A stretch of DNA of 6,287 nucleotides, taken from NCBI GenBank assembly GCA_028703645.1, contig JAQVML010000090.1, positions 1-6,287 on the forward strand, given 5' to 3'. Below, piece by piece: positions 1 through 5,393 of the stretch. Under the pieces are notes generated by a model, which had not been told where the DNA came from, did no database searches, and was given only the letters and a program-made list of their open reading frames with translations. A program made the translations under genes and the position numbers. Source of the DNA: Eubacteriales bacterium (GTDB taxonomy: Bacteria; Bacillota; Clostridia; Christensenellales; CAG-138). The stretch's first letter is position 1. Each line of letters begins with the position of its first letter.

Positions 1-39
1 AAAGGACGAGAAAATCGGCGGGTAAACAGTGCTCAAGTA
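1..39 (+). other. Left window edge, possible tail of an upstream gene
   Basis: No gene can be identified here. Read on the plus strand, the frame starting at base 2 ends in Lys-Asp-Glu-Lys-Ile-Gly-Gly and a TAA at 23-25. This would suit the C-terminus of an upstream gene whose body lies outside the window, and a promoter-like element follows 15 bp later. The frame starting at base 1 also stays open until a TAG at 118-120, so the choice between frames is not secure. Seven residues are too few to name a family. Confidence 0.25.
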
Positions 40-68
40 TTGATTAAACCTGCAAAACATGGAATAAT
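40..68 (+). promoter_or_regulatory. Sigma-A type promoter candidate for apbE-FDP, with extended -10
   Basis: A -35-like TTGATT (40-45) and a -10-like AATAAT (63-68) are separated by exactly 17 bp. A TG dinucleotide sits one base before the -10 (60-61), forming an extended -10 of the kind common in Gram-positive promoters. The -10 matches 5 of 6 consensus bases and the -35 matches 4 of 6. Transcription would begin near 74-76, giving a leader of about 70 nt that contains the hairpin at 89-112. This is a by-eye prediction. Confidence 0.55.
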
Positions 69-88
69 GCTGACAGGCACAACCGTTC

Positions 89-112
89 TTGCGCACACGG
101 AAGTGTGCGCAA
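89..112 (+). promoter_or_regulatory. Perfect 10-bp hairpin with GGAA tetraloop in the apbE leader
   Basis: The arms TTGCGCACAC (89-98) and GTGTGCGCAA (103-112) are exact inverse complements around a 4-base loop, GGAA, which fits the GNRA tetraloop class in RNA. No T-run follows on either strand, so it does not look like an intrinsic terminator. It ends 6 bases before the AGGAGAG motif, and if the upstream promoter is real it lies near the 5' end of the mRNA. Possible roles are mRNA stabilisation, translational control, or a DNA operator dyad; the sequence does not decide between them. Confidence 0.6.
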
Positions 113-118
113 CGATAT

Positions 119-125
119 AGGAGAG
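119..125 (+). promoter_or_regulatory. Shine-Dalgarno-like AGGAGAG upstream of apbE
   Basis: AGGAGAG is the best ribosome-binding match before apbE, but its spacing is unusual: 14 nt to an ATG at 140 and 19 nt to the in-frame TTG at 145. The ATG opens a frame that stops after one further codon (ATG TAT TGA). A weaker GAAGAAG (132-138) sits 6 nt before the TTG. Start selection for apbE is therefore unsettled. Confidence 0.45.
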
Positions 126-144
126 ACAGACGAAGAAGCATGTA

Positions 145-1185
145 TTGAAAATCAAACGATCTGCGCTAAGCTTGTTGTTATTACTGGGCTTTTTGCTTGG
201 CGGCTGCGGATTGCCGACGCCATCGCAACGGTATGAGAAGATCTATCTGGATGTATTCGATACCGTGACCACGGTGGTCTTGTATGATTCGAGCCAACAG
301 AGCGCGAACGCAAAATTTGACGAGCTTCACGATATCCTGCTCTCGTATCACAAGCTTTACGATATCTACCACACCTACGATGGTGTCAACAACCTCTGTA
401 CCGTGAACCAAAACGCGGGGATTGCGCCCGTCAAGGTGGACGAGAAGATTCTCGATCTGATCGAGTATGCGATCGGTATGGATACGCTGACAAGCGGCAG
501 GATGAACATCGCCATGGGCGGTGTATTGCAGATTTGGCAAACTTATCGCGACGCGGGGCTGGAAGAGCCAGATAGCGCCGCCTTGCCGCCGATGGACGAA
601 CTGAAGGCGGCAAACGCCGACGCGGTGATCGGCAACGTCGTCGCCGACCGGCTCGCGGGCACGCTATTTGTAAAAGACGCAAAGACGCAGATCGACGTTG
701 GCGCAATCGCCAAGGGATATGCCGCGCAGCGGGCGGTTGACGCGATGAAATCTGCGGGCGTCACCAGCATGCTCCTCAGCGTCGGCGGAAACGTTTGCTC
801 CATCGGCACCCGCGCGGACGGAACCCGCTGGAAGGTAGGCATCCAAAACCCGTATGGAGAGGGGAACATCGCAGCCGTACAGGTCGAAGGCCAGAGCGTG
901 GTGACAAGCGGCACGTATGAGAGATATTATACTGTTGACGGCAAGCGGTACCATCACATCATCGATCCGGATACGCTGATGCCGTCAGTGCGCTACGATT
1001 CGGTCACGGTGATTTCGAGCGATTCCGCGTTGGCGGATGCGCTGACCACGGGGCTGTTCTGCATGCCGATTGACGAGGGAATGGCTTTGGTCGAGCAACT
1101 GCCGGATACCGAAGCGCTATGGGTGCTGCCGGACGGAACGCAGCAAATGAGCGGCGGTTTTTCCACCTATATTGTGAAAGAATAA
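145..1185 (+). CDS. apbE: FAD:protein FMN transferase, lipoprotein (ApbE family)
   Basis: This 346-residue ApbE protein is a Mg-dependent enzyme that uses FAD to attach FMN covalently to a Ser/Thr in target flavoproteins outside the cytoplasmic membrane. Residues 1-21 form a lipoprotein signal: basic KIKR, a Leu-rich core, and an LGGC lipobox with Cys21 as the lipidation site. Family landmarks are FDTVTTV (39-45), DGVNNL (79-84), DVGAIAKGY (184-192), GGNV (214-217), TSGTYERYY (254-262), HHIIDPDT (270-277), and ADALTTGLF (297-305), where Asp298 and Thr302 match the metal ligands. The TTG start at 145 is chosen because a TAG at 118-120 closes the frame and no in-frame ATG precedes the signal peptide. 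A flavodiiron protein follows after 44 bp, probably co-transcribed. No target motif of the D-x-x-(S/T)-G-A-(S/T) type occurs in the window's other proteins, so its substrate is presumably encoded elsewhere (Rnf/Nqr subunits or FMN-binding-domain proteins would be typical). Confidence 0.94.
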   Translation: MKIKRSALSLLLLLGFLLGGCGLPTPSQRYEKIYLDVFDTVTTVVLYDSSQQSANAKFDELHDILLSYHKLYDIYHTYDGVNNLCTVNQNAGIAPVKVDEKILDLIEYAIGMDTLTSGRMNIAMGGVLQIWQTYRDAGLEEPDSAALPPMDELKAANADAVIGNVVADRLAGTLFVKDAKTQIDVGAIAKGYAAQRAVDAMKSAGVTSMLLSVGGNVCSIGTRADGTRWKVGIQNPYGEGNIAAVQVEGQSVVTSGTYERYYTVDGKRYHHIIDPDTLMPSVRYDSVTVISSDSALADALTTGLFCMPIDEGMALVEQLPDTEALWVLPDGTQQMSGGFSTYIVKE

Positions 1186-1200
1186 CTCGATTATTACGAT
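1172..1200 (+). promoter_or_regulatory. Weak internal promoter candidate for the flavodiiron gene
   Basis: TTGTGA (1172-1177) and TACGAT (1195-1200) are spaced by 17 bp across the end of apbE and the 44-bp gap. Each matches about 4 of 6 consensus bases, which is near the chance level. Recorded as a possible extra promoter that would let the flavodiiron gene be expressed apart from apbE. Confidence 0.2.
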
Positions 1201-1229
1201 AGACAGGCACACGAAAGGGGCAAGATTGC

Positions 1230-3329
1230 ATGTATTGCACGCGAAAAGTAAACGAAGACATCACCTGGGTTGGCGGAAGCGACCGTAGACTAGCGATGTT
1301 TGAGGGCGTCTATTCCATTCCGGATGGCGTTTCCTACAACTCTTACCTAATTTTGGACGAAAAAACGATTCTCTTTGACACGGTGGACAAAGCCGTTGGC
1401 AAAGTGTTTTTTGAAAACGTGGCGCACACGTTGAACGGGCGCAAGCTGGACTATGTCGTCGTGCAGCATATGGAGCCGGATCATTCGGCGACGCTGATGG
1501 ATCTGCTGTGCCGCTACACGGACACAAAGATCGTTTGCACCAAGAAGACCAGCGAGATGATCTGCCAGTTTTTCGATGAAGACGTATTAGACCGCGCGAT
1601 CATCGTCAAGGAAAACGACACGCTCTCGACCGGAAAGCATGAGTTCCAGTTCATCATGGCGCCTATGGTGCATTGGCCGGAGGTCATGTTTACCTACGAT
1701 AAAACCGATAAGGTGCTCTTCTCGGCAGATGCGTTTGGCACCTTTAACGCCCTTAACGGTGCTCTGTTTGCCGACGAGCTGGACTTCTACAAGACTCTCG
1801 TTGGCGAGGCGCGCAGATATTATGCCAACATCATCGGCAAATACGGCCCGCAGGTGCAGTCCGCGCTCAAAAAAGTAGCACAATTCGACGTCAGGATGAT
1901 CTGCCCGCTGCACGGACCCGTTCACCGGAAAGACTTTTCGGCGTATATCGAAAAATATCAGCGTTGGAGCACCTATGAGCCCGAAGAGACGGGCGTGATG
2001 CTCGCCTACGCCTCCATCTACGGCAACACGGAGAACGCGGCGGAGATTCTCGCGAGCCGCCTGCGCGATCTGGGCATTCAGGTAGAGGTGTTTGACGTAT
2101 CGGTGGTGCCGATGTCGGAGATCGTCGCGGCCTGCTTCCGCTACAGCCACCTTGTCTTCGCCGCGACCACCTATAACGCGGGCGTGTTTATCACCATGGA
2201 AGAGCTGATTCACGATCTCGTGCTGCACAATATTCAAAACCGTACGCTCGCGTTCATCGAAAACGGCTCCTGGATGCCTGCCAGCGGAAAGCTCATGCGC
2301 GAAGCACTCGCGCCGCTCAAGAATATGGTCGTGCTGGAAGAGGCCGTCAGCCTCCGCTCTTCGCTCAAGGAAGAGCAGCTTTCGGAGATTGAAGCCATGG
2401 CAAAAGCGATTGCAAACACCATGGTCTTGCCGAAAAACGAAGATATCCCCATGGGAGAGCTGGACAAAACCTCGCTCTTTGCCATCAGCTACGGCCTGTT
2501 TGTGCTCACCGCCAAGGATGGCGAGCGGGACAACGGCTGCATCATCAACACGGTGATTCAGGCCACGAGCACGCCGCTAAGGGTGACGTTTACGGTCAAC
2601 AAGTCGAACATGACGCACGACATGGTGCTCAAGACGGGGCTCTTCAACCTCTCGATCCTCACCGAGCAGTCGAAGTTTGACGTCTATCAGCGCTTCGGTC
2701 TCAAGAGCGGAAAAGACGGAGACAAGTTTGCGGACTATACCGCGTATGCGCGCAGCGTAAACGGACTGACCTATGTCACCGAGGGGACAAACGTACTGCT
2801 CAGTGGCAAGGTGATCAACACGCTGGATTGCGGCACGCATACGCTCTTTTTAGCCGATCTCACCGAGGCGAGAAAGCTCTCCGGCGAGGCTTCCGTCACC
2901 TATGATTTCTATCATAAGAACATCAAGCCGAAACCCGGCGCCGAAGCGCAGCAGAAGAAGGGCTGGCTCTGCACGGTTTGCGGCTATATCTACGAGGGAG
3001 AGGTGCTTCCGCCGGACTTCATCTGCCCCGTTTGCAAGCATGGCGCGGAGGTGTTCATTCCGTTGGGGTCCACCGCCGAGGAGAAGAAGTCCGAACCGGT
3101 GAAGAAGCCCGAGCCCAAGAAAAAGCCGGAGGCGGAGAAACCCGCCGAACCTGCGAAGACCGCCGAACCGGAACCGAAACCCGAACCGGAAAAACCAACG
3201 GATGCGGAAAAGAAGAAGGGGTTTGTCTGCACGATCTGCGGCTATGTCCACGAGAGCGACACGCTGCCGCCGGACTTCATCTGCCCGATCTGCGGCAACT
3301 CCGCGGAGTTCTTTAAGCCGATTGAGTAA
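1230..3329 (+). CDS. fprA: Multidomain flavodiiron protein: FprA core + flavin reductase + two rubredoxin domains
   Basis: This 699-residue cytoplasmic flavodiiron protein is predicted to reduce O2 to water, or NO to N2O. The diiron beta-lactamase-like domain (about 1-250) keeps all expected ligands: His80, Glu82, Asp84, His85, His148, Asp167 and His228. A flavodoxin domain follows (about 255-400; FMN phosphate loop SIYGNT 262-267). Residues about 408-565 resemble the NAD(P)H:flavin reductase domain of high-molecular-weight rubredoxin (Hrb). Then come two short rubredoxin domains, Cys581/584/599/602 and Cys667/670/685/688, separated by a Lys/Pro/Glu/Ala linker (about 614-663). The Cys pairs are only 15 residues apart, as in rubrerythrin-type rubredoxins, not the longer classical loop. 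Inferred electron path: NAD(P)H, reductase flavin, rubredoxin, core FMN, diiron site. The ATG at 1230 has AAAGGGG 9 nt upstream. The symbol refers to the FprA core; O2 versus NO preference cannot be read from sequence. Confidence 0.95.
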   Translation: MYCTRKVNEDITWVGGSDRRLAMFEGVYSIPDGVSYNSYLILDEKTILFDTVDKAVGKVFFENVAHTLNGRKLDYVVVQHMEPDHSATLMDLLCRYTDTKIVCTKKTSEMICQFFDEDVLDRAIIVKENDTLSTGKHEFQFIMAPMVHWPEVMFTYDKTDKVLFSADAFGTFNALNGALFADELDFYKTLVGEARRYYANIIGKYGPQVQSALKKVAQFDVRMICPLHGPVHRKDFSAYIEKYQRWSTYEPEETGVMLAYASIYGNTENAAEILASRLRDLGIQVEVFDVSVVPMSEIVAACFRYSHLVFAATTYNAGVFITMEELIHDLVLHNIQNRTLAFIENGSWMPASGKLMREALAPLKNMVVLEEAVSLRSSLKEEQLSEIEAMAKAIANTMVLPKNEDIPMGELDKTSLFAISYGLFVLTAKDGERDNGCIINTVIQATSTPLRVTFTVNKSNMTHDMVLKTGLFNLSILTEQSKFDVYQRFGLKSGKDGDKFADYTAYARSVNGLTYVTEGTNVLLSGKVINTLDCGTHTLFLADLTEARKLSGEASVTYDFYHKNIKPKPGAEAQQKKGWLCTVCGYIYEGEVLPPDFICPVCKHGAEVFIPLGSTAEEKKSEPVKKPEPKKKPEAEKPAEPAKTAEPEPKPEPEKPTDAEKKKGFVCTICGYVHESDTLPPDFICPICGNSAEFFKPIE
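2961..3323 (+). repeat. Duplicated short rubredoxin domains within the flavodiiron gene
   Basis: Copy 1 is residues 578-612 (2961-3065) and copy 2 is residues 664-698 (3219-3323), offset by exactly 86 codons. I count 20 identities in 35 aligned residues, including all four cysteines and a shared LPPDFICP core. At DNA level the 20 bases at 3009-3028 are identical to those at 3267-3286. The pattern fits an intragenic duplication followed by divergence, with the charged linker between copies. Confidence 0.8.
3069..3218 (+). repeat. Low-complexity Lys/Pro/Glu/Ala linker between rubredoxins
   Basis: About 50 codons (residues 614-663) encode an acidic and basic Pro-rich linker with recurring KPEP, EKPAEP and PEPE units and no hydrophobic core. 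It is probably disordered and would let the last rubredoxin swing between partner sites. The DNA has short imperfect repeats of GAACCG and GAAACC type, which could make linker length variable between strains. Confidence 0.7.
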
Positions 3330-3367
3330 GCCGACGGTTTTGCCGAACAAATCTTGACGAGTACAGA

Positions 3368-3403
3368 ACAAGAGGGCCTGCCCAGCTGGACAGACCCTCT
3401 TGT
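3368..3403 (-). terminator. Hairpin terminator between convergent FDP and clpX genes
   Basis: The outer arms ACAAGAGGG and CCCTCTTGT (3368-3376 / 3395-3403) pair perfectly over 9 bp. The inner arms continue to a 4-base loop (3384-3387). In the plus-strand RNA two positions are C/A mismatches (3377/3394 and 3381/3390). In the minus-strand RNA these become G/U wobbles, so the whole 16-bp stem pairs. It begins 11 nt after the clpX stop and is followed on that strand by an imperfect U-rich stretch, so clpX termination is the main role. It lies 38 nt after the flavodiiron stop with a T/G-rich tail, so use in both directions is plausible. Confidence 0.75.
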
Positions 3404-3414
3404 GTTGCGTTGCT

Positions 3415-4683
3415 TTATGCCGACTGCTTGGGCTTCTTCGCGGCCTTTTTTTCACCCGTGCTCTCAACGAGCAGCGGCGGGCAGACCTTTTCGATGACGT
3501 CCTTGGTGATGCGGCAGAAACCGATGTCGTCCCGCGAGGGAATGTCGTACATGATGTCCAGCATCACGTCCTCGAGGATGGCTCTTAGTCCGCGCGCGCC
3601 GGTCTTGCGCTCGATGGCTTTTTTCGCCACGGCACGCAGCGCCTCTTCATCAAAGCTCAACTCCACGCCGTCCATCTCGAACAACCGCTGATACTGCTTC
3701 GTCAGCGCGTTCTTGGGTTCGGTGAGGATGCGCATGAGCGCGTTCTCGTCGAGGTTTTCCAGCGTGACGATGATCGGCATACGGCCCACAAACTCCGGAA
3801 TCAGACCAAACTTGAGGAGGTCTTCCGGCAGGATGCTCTTGAGCGTCTCGCCGATGTCCTTTTGCACATTGCTGGTCACTTCCGCGCCAAAGCCGAGAAT
3901 CTTGTGACCGATGCGCTTTTCGATGATCTTGTCGATGCCGGAAAACGCGCCGCCGCAGACGAAGAGAATGTTCGTCGTGTCGATCTGGATGAACTCCTGG
4001 TGCGGGTGCTTTCTGCCGCCCTGCGGGGGAACGGAGGCGACGGTGCCTTCGAGAATTTTCAGCAATGCCTGCTGCACGCCCTCGCCGGAGACGTCCCGCG
4101 TGATGGAAACATTTTCGCCTTTTCTGGCGATCTTATCGATTTCGTCGATGTAGATGATGCCCTTGCTGGCCTTCTCCACATCGTAATCTGCAGCCTGGAT
4201 CAGCTTGAGCAGAATGTTTTCCACATCCTCGCCGACATACCCCGCCTCGGTGAGGCTGGTTGCGTCCGCAACGGCGAACGGCACGTTGAGAATACGCGCT
4301 AGTGTCTGCGCGAGCATTGTCTTGCCGCTGCCTGTCGGCCCCAGCATGATGATGTTGCTCTTTTGCAGCTCGATCTCGTCGTCCTTGTTTGCGGGGGTGT
4401 GGATGCGCTTGTAGTGGTTATACACGGCGACAGCCAGCGCGCGCTTGGCCATATCCTGACCGATGACGTACTGATTGAGCTGATTGACGATCTCCTGCGG
4501 TTTGGGAATGTTCGTCAGGTCGATGGGTTCGGCCTCGACATCCTCTTCGATGATCTCGCGGCAAAGCTCGACGCACTCGTTGCAGATGTTCACGCCTGGC
4601 CCCGCGATGATGCGGTGAACGTCCTCCTGCGCTTTGCCGCAAAACGAACAGCGCACGACGGACGGATCTTCAACTTTTGTCAT
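3415..4683 (-). CDS. clpX: ATP-dependent Clp protease ATP-binding subunit ClpX
   Basis: ClpX is the hexameric AAA+ unfoldase that recognises tagged proteins, unfolds them with ATP and threads them into ClpP in the cytoplasm. At 422 residues it has the usual length. The N-terminal zinc-binding domain shows Cys12, Cys15, Cys34 and Cys37. Other landmarks are Walker A GPTGSGKT (115-122), the pore loop GYVG (148-151), Walker B IIYIDE (176-181), the RKH loop (224-226), the ClpP-docking loop LGF (263-265; IGF in E. coli), the arginine-finger region VGRMP (299-303), and the sensor-2 motif GARGLR (362-367). The C-terminus ends in a short Lys-rich tail. It lies 18 nt after clpP on the same strand, and GGAAAGGGG ends 6 nt before the ATG, so it is co-transcribed and translated from its own ribosome-binding site. 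A hairpin terminator follows the stop. Confidence 0.98.
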   Translation of the reverse strand: MTKVEDPSVVRCSFCGKAQEDVHRIIAGPGVNICNECVELCREIIEEDVEAEPIDLTNIPKPQEIVNQLNQYVIGQDMAKRALAVAVYNHYKRIHTPANKDDEIELQKSNIIMLGPTGSGKTMLAQTLARILNVPFAVADATSLTEAGYVGEDVENILLKLIQAADYDVEKASKGIIYIDEIDKIARKGENVSITRDVSGEGVQQALLKILEGTVASVPPQGGRKHPHQEFIQIDTTNILFVCGGAFSGIDKIIEKRIGHKILGFGAEVTSNVQKDIGETLKSILPEDLLKFGLIPEFVGRMPIIVTLENLDENALMRILTEPKNALTKQYQRLFEMDGVELSFDEEALRAVAKKAIERKTGARGLRAILEDVMLDIMYDIPSRDDIGFCRITKDVIEKVCPPLLVESTGEKKAAKKPKQSA

Positions 4684-4689
4684 ATACTA

Positions 4690-4698
4690 CCCCTTTCC
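4690..4698 (-). promoter_or_regulatory. Ribosome-binding site of clpX
   Basis: On the minus strand GGAAAGGGG ends 6 nt before the clpX ATG (4681-4683). It lies inside the 18-nt clpP-clpX gap and supports the chosen start. Confidence 0.7.
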
Positions 4699-4701
4699 GG
4701 G

Positions 4702-5286
4702 TTATCTGCGTGGCGGAAAGACCTCGTCGATCAGTCCGTATGCGCGCGCCTCCTCGGCGCTCATGTAATTGTCTCTCTCGGTATCCTGCGTGACGCGCGC
4801 CACACTCTGGCCTGTGCGCGCCGCGAGAATTTCGTTGAGCCGCTTCTTGGTTTTGAGGATTTGCTCGGCCTGGATGTTGATATCCGTCGCCTGTCCCTGC
4901 GCGCCGCCGCTGACCTGATGAATCATGATCTCGGCGTTGGGCAGGGCTTTGCGCTTGCCGGGCGCACCCGCCGCGAGCAGGAACGCACCCATCGAGGCGG
5001 CGAGACCGATGCAGATCGTGGATACTTCGCACTTGATGTACTGCATCGTATCGTAGATGGCGAGTCCCGCGCTGACGGAACCGCCGGGGGAATTGATGTA
5101 GAGGTTGATGTCCTTATCGGGATCGTCGCCCTCTAAAAAGAGCAGCTGGGCCACAACGCTGTTTGCGATGTCGTCGTCGATCGGTCCCCCGATAAAGATG
5201 ATGCGGTCTTTGAGCAGGCGGCTGTAGATATCATAGCTGCGTTCGCCGTGACTGGTCTGCTCGATGACCATTGGGATGAGGTTCAT
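4702..5286 (-). CDS. clpP: ATP-dependent Clp protease proteolytic subunit ClpP
   Basis: ClpP is the serine peptidase (family S14) that forms the double-ring proteolytic chamber partnered by ClpX, and by ClpA/ClpC where present. At 194 residues it has the standard length. The catalytic triad is Ser98 in GLAASMGAF, His123 in MIHQ and Asp172 in TERDNYM. The oxyanion/strand motif INSPGGS (64-70) and the N-terminal PMVIEQT region, which forms the axial gate after propeptide removal, are intact. The ATG at 5284-5286 is preceded by an excellent AGGAGGG, 7 nt upstream. It follows tig after 107 bp and precedes clpX by 18 nt, the usual order. No CtsR-type tandem GGTCAAA or CIRCE element was seen upstream, so control may come from the promoter ahead of tig, outside the window. 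Confidence 0.98.
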   Translation of the reverse strand: MNLIPMVIEQTSHGERSYDIYSRLLKDRIIFIGGPIDDDIANSVVAQLLFLEGDDPDKDINLYINSPGGSVSAGLAIYDTMQYIKCEVSTICIGLAASMGAFLLAAGAPGKRKALPNAEIMIHQVSGGAQGQATDINIQAEQILKTKKRLNEILAARTGQSVARVTQDTERDNYMSAEEARAYGLIDEVFPPRR

Positions 5287-5293
5287 ACGCGTT

Positions 5294-5300
5294 CCCTCCT
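5294..5300 (-). promoter_or_regulatory. Ribosome-binding site of clpP
   Basis: On the minus strand AGGAGGG lies 7 nt before the ATG of clpP. It is a near-perfect anti-16S match and settles the start codon. Confidence 0.85.
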
Positions 5301-5325
5301 TCGGTGGGAGAATGGGGATGGTCTT

Positions 5326-5362
5326 GGCAAAGGGGAAGGAGAGCTGCTCCTTCTGCTTTGCC
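5326..5362 (-). promoter_or_regulatory. Strong hairpin in the tig-clpP intergenic region
   Basis: The arms GGCAAAG / CTTTGCC (5326-5332 / 5356-5362) and GAAGGAG / CTCCTTC (5335-5341 / 5347-5353) stack around a 5-base loop, separated by a 2x2 internal loop. No U-tract follows on the minus strand, so full termination is unlikely. The stem ends 25 nt before the clpP ribosome-binding site. Plausible roles are an mRNA processing or stability element that lets tig and clpP differ in level, or partial attenuation. The rest of the 107-bp gap shows no convincing promoter. Confidence 0.5.
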
Positions 5363-5393
5363 TTATGGTATCGTCTGATGGGATTCGAAAGCG

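Noticed and set aside
89..112. Intrinsic terminator of an upstream gene
   Set aside because: The stem is perfect but no T-run follows on either strand, and it lies downstream of a promoter-like element and right before a ribosome-binding motif.
1..120. Open plus-strand frame from base 1 to the TAG at 118-120
   Set aside because: Its translation has no recognisable features and it overlaps the promoter and the hairpin. The short frame ending at 23-25 is a better candidate for an upstream gene end.
1587..2237. Minus-strand open frame (about 216 codons) inside the flavodiiron gene
   Set aside because: It is antisense to intact diiron and flavodoxin motifs, resembles no known family, and is best explained as a codon-bias shadow.
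2850..3467. Long minus-strand open frame (about 205 codons) opposite the 3' end of the flavodiiron gene
   Set aside because: Its translation is Arg/Leu/Phe/Gly low complexity, produced by the antisense of the Lys/Pro/Glu linker and rubredoxins. It also runs through the terminator into the clpX 3' end. It has no recognisable domain.
4363..5136. Plus-strand open frame (about 257 codons) opposite clpX and clpP
   Set aside because: It lies entirely antisense to two well-conserved genes and the gap between them. Open antisense frames are expected at this GC-rich codon usage, and no family features are visible.
5287..5393. CtsR or CIRCE heat-shock operator upstream of clpP
   Set aside because: No tandem GGTCAAA heptads and no TTAGCACTC-N9-GAGTGCTAA were found. 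GGCAAAG at 5326 is one arm of a hairpin, not a direct repeat.
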